From assembly GCF_001748365.1 (NCBI RefSeq), contig NZ_BDHH01000003.1:228303-292302 (forward strand): a DNA stretch of 64,000 bases, in the 5' to 3' direction. Positions 34,646 through 43,234 of the stretch are shown piece by piece (position 1 is the stretch's first letter; every line of letters starts with the position of its first letter). Source of the stretch: Fusibacter sp. 3D3 (GTDB taxonomy: Bacteria > Bacillota > Clostridia > Peptostreptococcales > Acidaminobacteraceae). The notes below the pieces were generated by a model. That model saw only the letters and a program-made list of their open reading frames with translations, did not search any database and was not told where the DNA came from. A program made the position numbers and the translations under genes.

Positions 34646-35581
34646 CTATAGTTCACCGCATTTTTGAAGTAATTGATTCCATTTGCGATCTACTTCTGCT
34701 TGGATGTCTTCGATCATATATTCATTACCCGGTTTGAAGACGTGCTTGAAGCGACCTTGAGGTCTTAAGAAATCTTCAATTGGGAGTTTGTTTTTAGGTT
34801 TATAAGAGAGTTTCCACTCGCCATTTATAACCTCAAAGAGTGGCCAATAACAAGTCTCTACCGCTAATCGACATATTTCCATAAGGTCAGATTCATCGTA
34901 TCGCCAGCCACGTGGACATGGTGCAAGGACATTTAAAAAGGCAGCGCCTTCTGTATAAATGGCCTTCTCAGATTTTTCATGAAGGTCTTTGAAGTTCTTA
35001 ACAAAAGTCGTCTGTGCCACGTATGGGATATTGTGTGCCGCCATGATGTCTGCTAAGTCTTTTCTGTTTTGAGATTTGCCAGGAATTTCAGTACCGGCAG
35101 GACTCGTGGTTGTATCTGCGAACTTAGGGGTTGCAGAAGAACGCTGAATACCAGTGTTCATGTAAGCGCCGTTGTCATAGCAAACATAAACCATGTCATG
35201 ACCTCTTTCCATGGCACCGGAAAGGGATTGGAATCCGATATCATAAGTACCACCATCACCACCAAAAGCGATGAATTTATAAGTGTCATCCAGTTTGCCT
35301 CTTTTTTTCTTTGCGTTATAAGCGGCTTCAACACCACTTATAGTTGCGCCTGCATTTTCGAAAGCGCTGTGAATAAAGGAATCCTTCCAAGCGGTGTAAG
35401 GATACATAAAAGTGGAAACTTCAAGGCAACCTGTGGCATTGCCAATAACCGCTTGGTCTTCCTCTTTAAGTGCTCTTAAAACACCTCTGACTGCCACGGG
35501 TGCACCACAGCCAGCGCACATTCTATGTCCGCCTGTCAAACGTTCAGGTTTACACATTTCATCTTTAAAATTATAAGCCAT
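34646..35581 (-). CDS. porB: 2-oxoacid:ferredoxin oxidoreductase, beta subunit (TPP-binding)
   Basis: 311 residues. GHRMCAGCGAPVAVRGVL (about 19-36) gives the N-terminal Cys pair, GNATGCLEVST and FGGDGGTYDIG the thiamine diphosphate/Mg site (GDG...N pattern), and VCYDNGAYMNTGIQRSSATP the cofactor-binding loop. Four conserved cysteines would bind an Fe4S4 cluster. The protein works with the alpha, gamma and delta subunits to oxidise a 2-oxoacid to its acyl-CoA and reduce ferredoxin. It is the last gene of the four-gene operon, 12 nt after porA. Confidence 0.93.
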   Translation of the reverse strand: MAYNFKDEMCKPERLTGGHRMCAGCGAPVAVRGVLRALKEEDQAVIGNATGCLEVSTFMYPYTAWKDSFIHSAFENAGATISGVEAAYNAKKKRGKLDDTYKFIAFGGDGGTYDIGFQSLSGAMERGHDMVYVCYDNGAYMNTGIQRSSATPKFADTTTSPAGTEIPGKSQNRKDLADIMAAHNIPYVAQTTFVKNFKDLHEKSEKAIYTEGAAFLNVLAPCPRGWRYDESDLMEICRLAVETCYWPLFEVINGEWKLSYKPKNKLPIEDFLRPQGRFKHVFKPGNEYMIEDIQAEVDRKWNQLLQKCGEL

Positions 35582-35593
35582 AAGCTTGACCTC

Positions 35594-36775
35594 CTATTCT
35601 CTAACACCAAGGTATCTGTACGTGTCGCCTGCTTTACCTGATTCTACGATTGTATCTAGATCTGAATAAACGCTTTCAATATCGGTTGTTCTCACATCAC
35701 GACCACCGAGGCCGTAAATGTAGTTGACTGTCATTGGTTTTTCGTTTAAATCATAAAGTGCAGAGCGCACTTCTGCAAAAAGTGGGCCGCCAGCGGCTGA
35801 GAAACCTTCGCATTTATCCATAACAGCGATCGCTTTGATATGTTTTAATGCTTCAGCAATTTCTTCTCTTGGGAAGGGTCTGAACAGTCTGATTTTTAAA
35901 AGGCCTACTTTTTTGCCTTCAGCTCTGAGCTTGTCAATGGCATCTTTTGCAGTGCCTGCAGTTGAATTGATAATCACGAGTGCTGTATCGGCATCTTCCA
36001 ATTCATAAGTCTCGAATAGACCGTACTTTCTACCTGATATTTTTTCAAATTCTGCAGCAACTTCAAGTGCAATTTCTTTAACTTTGATCATGGCTTCAGC
36101 TTGTTGTCTTTTGTGTTCAATGTAGAAACTAGCCGTATCATAGGGTCCGATTGCAATGGGGCTATTTGGATTTAACAAGAAGTCTTCAGGCTCGTATTCG
36201 CCTACAAACGCTTTTACTTTTGCATCTTCAATCAGTTCTATATTTTCAACGGCGTGGCTTGTGATGAAACCATCTTGACAAACCATCGCTGGAAGCATAA
36301 TATCTTTATGTTCTGCGATCTTAACCGCTTGGATGAAGTTATCGTAAGCTTCTTGATTGTTTTCACTGTAAATTTGGATCCAACCGGCATCTCTTGATCC
36401 CATAGAGTCACTGTGGTCGTTGTTAATGTTGATTGGACCTGTAAGAGCTCTGTTTACACAAGCAAGTGTGATTGGGAGTCTAGAAGATGACGCCACATAG
36501 AGCATCTCGTGCATTAAAGCAAGGCCGCACGATGAGGTCGCTGTAAAAGTACGGGCACCAGCACCTTCAGAGCCAATACAGGCAGACATCGCACTGTGTT
36601 CGGATTCTACGGGAATAAAGACGGTGTCTACTTCGCCATTAGCGACATATTGTGAAAAGTACTGTGGAATCTCTGTTGAAGGTGTAATCGGAAACGCAGG
36701 CATTACGTCTGGATTAATCTGCTTCATAGCAATTGCAACTGCTTCATTTCCGGATAATCTATCTCTTATGGTCAT
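35594..36775 (-). CDS. porA: 2-oxoacid:ferredoxin oxidoreductase, alpha subunit
   Basis: 393 residues from ATG 36775, with AGGAGG 7 nt upstream; a longer frame exists but overlaps the delta gene. MKQINPDVMPAFPITPSTEI and ESEHSAMSACIGSEGAGART belong to the pyrimidine-binding domain, and TSSCGLALMHEMLYVASSSR is a PorA signature. The C-terminal domain II has VDKLRAEGKKVGLLKIRLFR-like helix-strand sequence and GLGGRDV. Substrate may be pyruvate, 2-oxobutyrate or a branched 2-oxoacid; it cannot be decided here. Confidence 0.93.
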   Translation of the reverse strand: MTIRDRLSGNEAVAIAMKQINPDVMPAFPITPSTEIPQYFSQYVANGEVDTVFIPVESEHSAMSACIGSEGAGARTFTATSSCGLALMHEMLYVASSSRLPITLACVNRALTGPININNDHSDSMGSRDAGWIQIYSENNQEAYDNFIQAVKIAEHKDIMLPAMVCQDGFITSHAVENIELIEDAKVKAFVGEYEPEDFLLNPNSPIAIGPYDTASFYIEHKRQQAEAMIKVKEIALEVAAEFEKISGRKYGLFETYELEDADTALVIINSTAGTAKDAIDKLRAEGKKVGLLKIRLFRPFPREEIAEALKHIKAIAVMDKCEGFSAAGGPLFAEVRSALYDLNEKPMTVNYIYGLGGRDVRTTDIESVYSDLDTIVESGKAGDTYRYLGVRE

Positions 36776-36785
36776 GGGTTTCCTC

Positions 36786-37094
36786 CTATTTTTCTTCTTT
36801 TGCAAAATCAATGGCACCAAAAGGACAAACCTTGAAGCAGATGCCACAGCCTTTGCAGTGGTCAAAGTCAAAATCAAGACGTTTGCCACCTGATACTGGG
36901 ATTGAACTGTCTGGACAAACGGGTGCACAAAGTAGACATTGTTTACAATTTTCTGGTTTAAATTGAGGGATCATTGTGCGCCAGTCCCCTGTTTTAAACT
37001 GGTGCGCAGTGCCGCTTTCGTAAACGGTACCCCCTGGGGTGATCTCTTTCCAAGAAATTTCAGGCGTGATTAATTGACCTGCTTTATTTTTCAT
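36786..37094 (-). CDS. porD: 2-oxoacid:ferredoxin oxidoreductase, delta subunit (2[4Fe-4S] ferredoxin)
   Basis: 102 residues. Two CxxCxxCxxxCP motifs: CKQCLLCAPVCPD and CKGCGICFKVCPF, each binding one Fe4S4 cluster. The N-terminal extension with WKEITPGGTVYESGTA is typical for PorD. It passes electrons from the TPP centre to external ferredoxin. Start overlaps the end of the gamma gene by 4 nt (ATGA). Confidence 0.94.
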   Translation of the reverse strand: MKNKAGQLITPEISWKEITPGGTVYESGTAHQFKTGDWRTMIPQFKPENCKQCLLCAPVCPDSSIPVSGGKRLDFDFDHCKGCGICFKVCPFGAIDFAKEEK

Positions 37095-37669
37095 ATGCCT
37101 TTTACCTCCTGCATCGCCATTTTTAGTGCGGCCACATTGCCTTCGATCACTTGTGGTTTTGTTGCAAATTTATGGGCAAATGATGCTTTCATATCTTCAA
37201 GAAATTGTTCTGGATCCATGATGCCACTGACTTTAACAACAGCACCCAGCATGGGCGTGTTAGGAAAGTTTTTGCCAAGTGTTTTTTCAGAAATAGAAAC
37301 GGCATCAATGGTACAAATAGAACCTTCATATCCATTAAGATATTTACGAACTTCATCTGGTGTCTTTGGTGTGTTGATGATGATGGCACCAGATTTTTTG
37401 AGACCAGCAGTGACATCGATAGATGCCAGAAGCGTCTCGTCCACTACGACTACAAAATCGGGCTCGTAGATATTGGAGTGAACCCTGATCTTGGTATCGC
37501 TAATGCGATTATAGGCTGTAATAGGTGCACCCATTCTCTCTGGACCGTACTCGGGAAATCCTTGAACGTACTGACCTGTGTTAAATGCAGCATCAGCCAG
37601 CAGTAATGACGCTGTTTTGGCCCCTTGTCCACCACGACCGTGCCATCTTATCTCAGTTAGTTTTGACAT
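37091..37669 (-). CDS. porC: 2-oxoacid:ferredoxin oxidoreductase, gamma subunit
   Basis: 192 residues, first gene of the operon. EIRWHGRGGQGAKTASLLLA (residues 6-25) is the signature of the CoA-binding gamma subunit, followed by FPEYGPERMGAPITAYNRIS. RBS GGAGG precedes ATG. The gene begins about 40 nt after the predicted transcription start of a sigma-54 promoter. Confidence 0.94.
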   Translation of the reverse strand: MSKLTEIRWHGRGGQGAKTASLLLADAAFNTGQYVQGFPEYGPERMGAPITAYNRISDTKIRVHSNIYEPDFVVVVDETLLASIDVTAGLKKSGAIIINTPKTPDEVRKYLNGYEGSICTIDAVSISEKTLGKNFPNTPMLGAVVKVSGIMDPEQFLEDMKASFAHKFATKPQVIEGNVAALKMAMQEVKGI

Positions 37670-37719
37670 GTTTCAGCCTCCTTTATTTGGAAAGGTTTTG
37701 TGTGTTGTGGTATACCATA

Positions 37720-37737
37720 ATGCAACTAACGTGCCAA
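37720..37737 (-). promoter_or_regulatory. Sigma-54 promoter of the por operon
   Basis: Read on the minus strand the site is TTGGCACGTTAGTTGCAT, which fits the -24/-12 consensus at every conserved position with the exact GG-N10-GC spacing. It lies about 50 nt before the porC start and between porC and a divergent AAA+ activator gene. Confidence 0.9.
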
Positions 37738-37788
37738 AGTGTAAAGAGGCTCTTTGGAACGCCTTGATTATTTGTGTGTTGAAAAAGT

Positions 37789-37831
37789 GTTGTAATCGAT
37801 GTTATAATAACGTTAGACAAACGTTGTAATC
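37789..37831. promoter_or_regulatory. Candidate upstream activator sites
   Basis: GTTGTAATC occurs twice (37789-37797 and 37823-37831), and AACGTT, itself palindromic, twice one helical turn apart (37809-37814 and 37820-37825). They lie 50-110 bp upstream of the sigma-54 promoter, a usual place for activator binding, and just before the activator gene. Confidence 0.5.
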
Positions 37832-37852
37832 TATACTAGGGGAGGAACGCGC

Positions 37853-39271
37853 ATGCATCTTTCGAGAGCAGATTTATTTCAAAACGAATTGATCGTTGAA
37901 GTGATGGACAGTGCAAATGATGGCATCAACATTGTTGATAAAGAAGGTTTTATCCTTTATGTCAACAAGGTGTCTGCTGACTATGCGAATTCCACTAAGG
38001 TTTATATGGCTGGCAAGCATATCTCAGAGTTCTATGAAGAAGCGGTTTTACTTCAAGTGCTTCAGAGTCAAAAGCCCGTCCTAGATCAAAAAATTCATTA
38101 CATCGGGAATAAGAAGTACGTTGTCAATTCTTATCCTCTTTTTAAATCGGGTGAATTCGTAGGTGCGTATTCCATCTTTAAAGATATTCGTGATATTGAG
38201 GATCTCAATAAGCGCATTTCATTTTTAGAGCTCCATCTAGAACTCAATAAATCCAATGAAAATATTTTGGAGATCATAGGCAATACGGGCAGTCTTGAAC
38301 ATGTGTTGATTAAGGCGAAGAGAACGGTGGGGTCTTTAGGGGGACCGAGACATTCGATCATAACGGGGCAATCGGGAACAGGTAAGACTATGCTTGCAAA
38401 TCTTATCTTTGACTATGCAAAACAAATCGGAGTGATTAGTCCGGAAGCCCCTCTCGTTGAAGTGAACTGCGCTCAGTTTACAAATCCAGATATTGCAGCA
38501 GTTGAAATCTTTGGCAGTGAAGTAGGCGCCTATACGGGATCAAAAGAAAAGCGAGGGCTCTTTGAACAAGCGAACGGTGGCATTCTCTTCTTGGATGAGG
38601 CACATGCACTGGATCATTATCAAAACTTGCTGCTTAAGGTGATTGAATCGGGAAAGATTAGGCGAATCGGCGGGGTCAAGGAATTTAGGGTAGATGTCAT
38701 CATCATAGCAGCTTCAACAAGGGATCTGAAAACGGAGCTCTTGCCAGAGCTCTATCAGAGACTGGCGCAATATGAAATATATGTGCCGTCATTAGATGAG
38801 CGGAGCTATGAAGAGAAGAGCCTTCTGCTCAAACACTTTATAAAAAACTATGAAAAAGCAGTTGAAAAGATTCACAACATCAAGTACTTTGTCTATTTTT
38901 CAAGTGAGGCCGTACAACTCTTATTGAAGGCAAAGTATCCGAGAAATATTAGACAGTTTAGGGATATCATCAACTTTAGCATTGATGCCGCGGCGCCTCT
39001 TATTGATGATATCAAAGGCAGAGCGCAAATTAATACGTATGTGGAAGTGCAGCACATCCCTTTTGAAATCTTAGAGGAGCAGGCGCCCTTTAGAGCAGAT
39101 GAAATTAATGAAGTGAAAAATGTCATCGAAGGTGATTTGGAAATCTATATTGGTCAGTTACACGCTGAAGGTCTTGGCCCGAGACGCATTTCAAGAGTTT
39201 TGAAAGAGAAGGGGTATGAGATTGAATATTATCAAGTTGCGTATTTTTTAAAGAAAAAGCAAAAACTCTAG
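37853..39271 (+). CDS. Sigma-54-dependent activator with PAS sensor
   Basis: 472 residues: PAS domain (about 12-125, GINIVDKEGFILYVNKVSAD), AAA+ domain (about 155-390) with Walker A GQSGTGKTMLA, Walker B GGILFLDEAHAL and a GAFTGA-loop variant reading GAYTGS, and a C-terminal HTH (LHAEGLGPRRISRVLKEKGY). Such proteins open promoters bound by sigma-54 polymerase. The changed loop residues (F to Y, A to S) are conservative. It is divergent from the por operon, which has a matching promoter, so control of por by a signal sensed in the PAS domain is likely. RBS GGGGAGG before ATG. Confidence 0.92.
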   Translation: MHLSRADLFQNELIVEVMDSANDGINIVDKEGFILYVNKVSADYANSTKVYMAGKHISEFYEEAVLLQVLQSQKPVLDQKIHYIGNKKYVVNSYPLFKSGEFVGAYSIFKDIRDIEDLNKRISFLELHLELNKSNENILEIIGNTGSLEHVLIKAKRTVGSLGGPRHSIITGQSGTGKTMLANLIFDYAKQIGVISPEAPLVEVNCAQFTNPDIAAVEIFGSEVGAYTGSKEKRGLFEQANGGILFLDEAHALDHYQNLLLKVIESGKIRRIGGVKEFRVDVIIIAASTRDLKTELLPELYQRLAQYEIYVPSLDERSYEEKSLLLKHFIKNYEKAVEKIHNIKYFVYFSSEAVQLLLKAKYPRNIRQFRDIINFSIDAAAPLIDDIKGRAQINTYVEVQHIPFEILEEQAPFRADEINEVKNVIEGDLEIYIGQLHAEGLGPRRISRVLKEKGYEIEYYQVAYFLKKKQKL

Positions 39272-39290
39272 AATAGTTATAGAGTTTTTG
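39260..39290. terminator. Bidirectional terminator between convergent genes
   Basis: CAAAAACTCTA (39260-39270) and TAGAGTTTTTG (39280-39290) form an 11-bp perfect stem with a 9-nt loop. It overlaps both stop codons of the activator and merR genes. Confidence 0.8.
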
Positions 39291-40092
39291 ACGGATAAAA
39301 AAGTTGAAGTTCATAAAGGGCGTTGTAATATTCGTGGAGATGATCTTCGTATTCCATAGCGAGGACAATGGTGGGTCTTTGTTCTCTTTTCCTATTGGCA
39401 TAGGTCATAAGTGGCGTAATGTCAAAGCCTTCATTGAGAATATGCGTGCAAAAGCAGACATAATCACCCGCGGGCAAAACAGCGAGATCGTCTGGATTGA
39501 CTTTGTTTGTACTGTTGAGTAAGACGCTTGTACAAAGCGGTTTAAAGACGTTTTGCATCAGAGCATCAAAGTCGAGGACATAGCTGAATTGCCTCATGAA
39601 GCTGATCTCCTTATTTTTTTCTGCGAATAATTTTCGGTGTAAACTGATGTCCATGCTTTCTATGGAAGTTTGATTTCGATCGGAGGTGAAAAGGTAGCGT
39701 TCGGGGAATGATTTTTTATAAATGAGATTGAGCGTATCGTCCACTTCGTTAAAGGAGTAATAATCCGTTATAAAATCGATTTTAGCAAAGAGATCTTGAA
39801 TGGCGAGAAGCTCTTTTTGTTTTTGTGCTTTAATATCGGCGAGTATCAACTTTAAATCTTCTGATTTTCCAGTGTCAAAAACGTGCTTGATTTGTTCTAA
39901 TGAAAGGCCTATAGACCTTAAATATTTAAAGCGGCTAATGAATTGAAATTGATCGAAGGTGTAGTGCCTGTAGCCTGTTTCGGCGTCAATACAACTGGGA
40001 ACGATTAGCCCGATCTTATGGTAATGACGCAGTGAGTGGACGGATATGTTGAAGATGCTAGAGACTTCGCCGATTGAAAATTGATCTTTCAT
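39277..40092 (-). CDS. MerR family regulator with BmrR-like effector domain
   Basis: 271 residues. The N-terminal winged HTH reads SIGEVSSIFNISVHSLRHYH with KIGLIVPS and ETGYRHYTFDQ, then a coiled coil (about 75-120) and a C-terminal effector-binding domain of the GyrI/BmrR type (about 125-271). It diverges from the methionine gamma-lyase gene, whose promoter has the long spacer that MerR proteins act on. The inducer is unknown. Confidence 0.88.
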   Translation of the reverse strand: MKDQFSIGEVSSIFNISVHSLRHYHKIGLIVPSCIDAETGYRHYTFDQFQFISRFKYLRSIGLSLEQIKHVFDTGKSEDLKLILADIKAQKQKELLAIQDLFAKIDFITDYYSFNEVDDTLNLIYKKSFPERYLFTSDRNQTSIESMDISLHRKLFAEKNKEISFMRQFSYVLDFDALMQNVFKPLCTSVLLNSTNKVNPDDLAVLPAGDYVCFCTHILNEGFDITPLMTYANRKREQRPTIVLAMEYEDHLHEYYNALYELQLFYPSKTL

Positions 40093-40195
40093 ATGGAATC
40101 CTTTCTAATTGAAAATTGATTTTTCATAAATAATATCATAGATTTAGGTTTATTATAATGTTTTCTGACTATTCAATCAAATGAAAAAAAGAGTA

Positions 40196-40226
40196 TTGAC
40201 TTTCATATCGTTCTAGGCTTTATGAT
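40196..40226 (+). promoter_or_regulatory. MerR-type promoter with 19-bp spacer
   Basis: TTGACT (40196-40201) and TATGAT (40221-40226) are separated by 19 bp instead of 17, the geometry that MerR regulators correct by bending DNA. TTTCAT (40201-40206) and ATGAAA (40225-40230) flank the spacer as an inverted repeat. It would drive the methionine gamma-lyase gene. Confidence 0.75.
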
Positions 40227-40258
40227 GAAATTGACAACAGGAAACAGGAGGGGAAATC

Positions 40259-41437
40259 ATGGAAGACAAATTTATGACACAATTAACCCATTTAGGGGCA
40301 TACAAAAATATTCCGACGACTTCAAAACCGAAGGTTATGCCCATTTATATGAGTTCAGCTTATAGTTTTGAAGATTCAGACATCTGTAATGATATTTGTT
40401 ACAATAGAGAAGATGGATACCTATATGGCAGTTACGGCAACCCAACTGCAGATGCTTTGAAGGAAATACTGCTTGCAATTGAAGGCGCGGAAGCGTGTGA
40501 TGTCTATGCTTCGGGTATGGCGGCTATAACGATGGCGATTCTTTCTCAGGTAAAATCAGGAGATCATATTATAGCGAATAGCGTTATTTATGGCAATGTT
40601 TTTAAATTCTTAAAGACTGAGCTGGGCGAAAATTTAGGGGTAGAAGTAACTTTTGTTGATTTTAAGAAGGTGGATTTGGCGCCCTATTTTAAAGCAAATA
40701 CAAAAATGGTTTACATGGAGACGATTAGCAATCCCATGATTGAAGTGATCGATATTGGGAAGATCGCGGATGTGGCGCATCAACATGGTGCGAAATTGAT
40801 CATAGACAATACGTTTGCCACACCGATCGTATGCCAGCCGATTAAACATGGCGCTGATATTGTGGTTTATAGTGCCACTAAATTTATGAATGGTCACAGT
40901 GATATCATGGCGGGTATCGTTTTGGGCAGTAAAGAGGTGATTGACAGAGTTGTTGATTTGTCGCATACTTTTGGTCCGACCATTAGTCCTTTTGATGTCT
41001 GGTTGCTCATGAGAAGTATGAGGACGCTTGATCTTCGCGTGGAACGTCATAGCCATAACGCAATGAAGCTGGCGACGTTTTTAGACAACCATCCTAAGAC
41101 GGGTAAGGTTTACTATCCAGGTTTGCCTTCGTTTCCGGATCATGCAGAAGCCAAAAAATATTTTAACAAGGGGCTTTATGGAGGCATGTTGGCTGTGGAT
41201 ATGGGCAGCTATGAGCATATCGCTAAGTTTGTAGAAAAGGCGCAGCTCTCTGAAATTGTGGCCAGTCTTGGCACTTATACCACAAGTCTTTGTGATACGA
41301 CGATCACACACAGTGGCATGACTGCTGCTGAACGCAAAGAAGCGGGGCTTCCAGAAGGGCTTATGAGAATTTCCACAGGACTTGAGCATATAGAGGATAT
41401 AATAGGGGAATTCGAACGGATTCTTGATGAATTATAA
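40259..41437 (+). CDS. Methionine gamma-lyase family PLP enzyme
   Basis: 392 residues, Cys/Met metabolism PLP family. YLYGSYGNPTADALKE gives the N-terminal Tyr and Arg/Asn region, YASGMAAITMAIL the phosphate-binding loop, DNTFATPIVCQP the PLP Asp, and VYSATKFMNGHSDIMAG the cofactor lysine. SLGTYTTSLCDTTITHSGM near the end holds the substrate-binding stretch. The enzyme would cleave methionine to methanethiol, 2-oxobutyrate and ammonia, though cystathionine gamma-lyase activity is possible. RBS AGGAGGGG. It has a MerR-type promoter and is followed by an NhaC-family carrier. Confidence 0.87.
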   Translation: MEDKFMTQLTHLGAYKNIPTTSKPKVMPIYMSSAYSFEDSDICNDICYNREDGYLYGSYGNPTADALKEILLAIEGAEACDVYASGMAAITMAILSQVKSGDHIIANSVIYGNVFKFLKTELGENLGVEVTFVDFKKVDLAPYFKANTKMVYMETISNPMIEVIDIGKIADVAHQHGAKLIIDNTFATPIVCQPIKHGADIVVYSATKFMNGHSDIMAGIVLGSKEVIDRVVDLSHTFGPTISPFDVWLLMRSMRTLDLRVERHSHNAMKLATFLDNHPKTGKVYYPGLPSFPDHAEAKKYFNKGLYGGMLAVDMGSYEHIAKFVEKAQLSEIVASLGTYTTSLCDTTITHSGMTAAERKEAGLPEGLMRISTGLEHIEDIIGEFERILDEL

Positions 41438-41516
41438 GTATCGGGGTAAGAGGGAGAACCTTGAGATACTTTAATTATAATTAAGTGGGGCAACAAATAA
41501 GAATTGGAGGTGTCAA

Positions 41517-42977
41517 GTGGGAGATAAGAGCGCACAAAAGGTGAAGAAAGAAAAGAAAGAAGCGACGCTGTGGATTGCAATGATCCCAGTCTTGTTTTTA
41601 GCGGTAAGTCTGATACTGACTTTGGTGGTTTATGAACTAGGGGAACCGCATATCCCTTTAATTACTTCGGCGATGGTTGCGGCGGGCGTTGCGATGTACC
41701 TTTTAAACTACTCGTGGGAGGAAATTGAAGAGGGCATTGTTGAGACCATAAAAATGTCTATGGGTGCGATCATTATCATTTTGATTATCGGTATTTTAGT
41801 GGGTATTTGGATTAAGGCGGGGATCATCCCGACTATGGTTTATTACGGACTTCAAATCCTATCACCGCAATATTTTTTAGTAGCTGCATTTCTCATTTGT
41901 GCAGTTGTATCTGTGGCAACGGGCAGTTCTTGGTCTACGGTTGCTACTGTTGGGATCGCTTTAATGAGCATTGGAACCGCTCTAGGCGTTGCGGTGCCTA
42001 TAATAGGTGGCGCTATTATTTCAGGGTCTTATCTTGGCGATAAAATGTCTCCGCTTTCGGATACGACGAACTTAGCTCCAGCCATGGCAGGTGCGAACTT
42101 GTTTGATCACATTAGACATATGCTCTATACAACGATTCCAAGTGCGATTATTTCCATCATTCTCTTTGGAATTATTGGGATGCGTTATGCAGGTGGCGAA
42201 CTGGATACAGGTGCGATCAATAGTTTGCTTGGCACCATGCAAGATATGTTTTATATCAGTCCGATCTTACTTTTAGTGCCCTGTATGGTCATCGGCATGG
42301 TGATCTTCCGTATTCCGGCGATTCCTGGACTCTTTGTTGCCAGTGTGGTCGGGTTGGTCTTTGCGGTGATTTTCCAAGGCGCTGGACTTAAAGATTTGAT
42401 CGACATTGCAAACAATGGATTTACAAGCATCACAGGAAATCCAGCCATTGATGATTTGTTAACAGGTGGCGGTATGCAGAGTATGATGTGGACCACTTCG
42501 TTGACGCTTTGTGCCATGATTTTCGGCGGGGTTATGGAGAAAACAGGTATGCTCAACGTCATTGCTTGTCATATATTGGCGAGAGCAAAAACGGATGGTC
42601 AGGTGATTCTTGCAACTTTGATTTCATGTTATGGCATTGTCTTCATTGCAGGCGATCAGTACTTATCTATCGTTATTCCAGGTAGAATGTATAAAGATGC
42701 TTATGCACAAAGGCGACTGCATCCTAAAAACCTTTCAAGAGCTTTAGAAGATGCAGGGACTCTTGCTTCGCCTTTAGTTCCGTGGAGTTCTTGCGGTGCA
42801 TATATGATGATCACGCTTGGTTTGGCACCTTGGACTTATGTACCTTACTGCTTCCTGAACTACATCAATCCGATTATTTCGGCAATTTATGGATTTACTG
42901 GATTTAGCATTGAAAAATTGCCTGAAGAGGCGATTGAGCTTGAAACGATTGAGTCCATGGGAGAGTTTGTGGGATAA
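41517..42977 (+). CDS. NhaC family carrier (Na+/H+ antiporter type, possibly amino-acid transporter)
   Basis: 486 residues with about eleven membrane helices. GGAIISGSYLGDKMSPLSDTTN is the NhaC signature, and ALEDAGTLASPLVPWSSCG matches the second conserved region. Start is GTG behind GGAGG (6 nt). The family contains Na+/H+ and malate/lactate antiporters as well as MetT, a predicted methionine transporter. Its place 80 nt behind methionine gamma-lyase makes methionine uptake a reasonable guess. Confidence 0.85.
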   Translation: MGDKSAQKVKKEKKEATLWIAMIPVLFLAVSLILTLVVYELGEPHIPLITSAMVAAGVAMYLLNYSWEEIEEGIVETIKMSMGAIIIILIIGILVGIWIKAGIIPTMVYYGLQILSPQYFLVAAFLICAVVSVATGSSWSTVATVGIALMSIGTALGVAVPIIGGAIISGSYLGDKMSPLSDTTNLAPAMAGANLFDHIRHMLYTTIPSAIISIILFGIIGMRYAGGELDTGAINSLLGTMQDMFYISPILLLVPCMVIGMVIFRIPAIPGLFVASVVGLVFAVIFQGAGLKDLIDIANNGFTSITGNPAIDDLLTGGGMQSMMWTTSLTLCAMIFGGVMEKTGMLNVIACHILARAKTDGQVILATLISCYGIVFIAGDQYLSIVIPGRMYKDAYAQRRLHPKNLSRALEDAGTLASPLVPWSSCGAYMMITLGLAPWTYVPYCFLNYINPIISAIYGFTGFSIEKLPEEAIELETIESMGEFVG

Positions 42978-43053
42978 TCTGTCGTGATGAAACTGCTCTT
43001 CACTATTGAAACCAAAAAAATGCTGTTTGGAAATAGACAGCCTTATAGGAAAG

Positions 43054-43083
43054 TCGGTATACTAAAATGTATGCCGATTTTTT
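43054..43083 (+). terminator. Terminator of the methionine gamma-lyase/NhaC unit
   Basis: TCGGTATAC (43054-43062) pairs with GTATGCCGA (43069-43077, one wobble) and is followed by TTTTTTA. Confidence 0.8.
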
Positions 43084-43157
43084 ATGCTTGAGCGTTTCAA
43101 AAAAATTCAGAGGTGTACCTTTTGTTAGGTAATATCACATGGCAAAAAAAGAAAATC

Positions 43158-43210
43158 AGCCCCCAAACAAATAACCACCCGTTTAGCGGGTGGTTATTTG
43201 TTTGGGGGCT
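43158..43210 (-). terminator. 24-bp perfect palindromic terminator
   Basis: Arms 43158-43181 and 43187-43210 are perfectly complementary over 24 bp with a 5-nt loop. On the minus strand the stem is followed by GATTTTCTTTTTTTG, so it terminates the PrpR-type gene ending at 43235. On + the stem is not followed by T. Confidence 0.85.
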
Positions 43211-43234
43211 TCCCTTGTTCTACTTTTGCACAAC

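Noticed and set aside
37074-37829. Several open frames on + opposite porC
   Set aside because: They are opposite a well-identified gene and its sigma-54 promoter; no RBS or family match.
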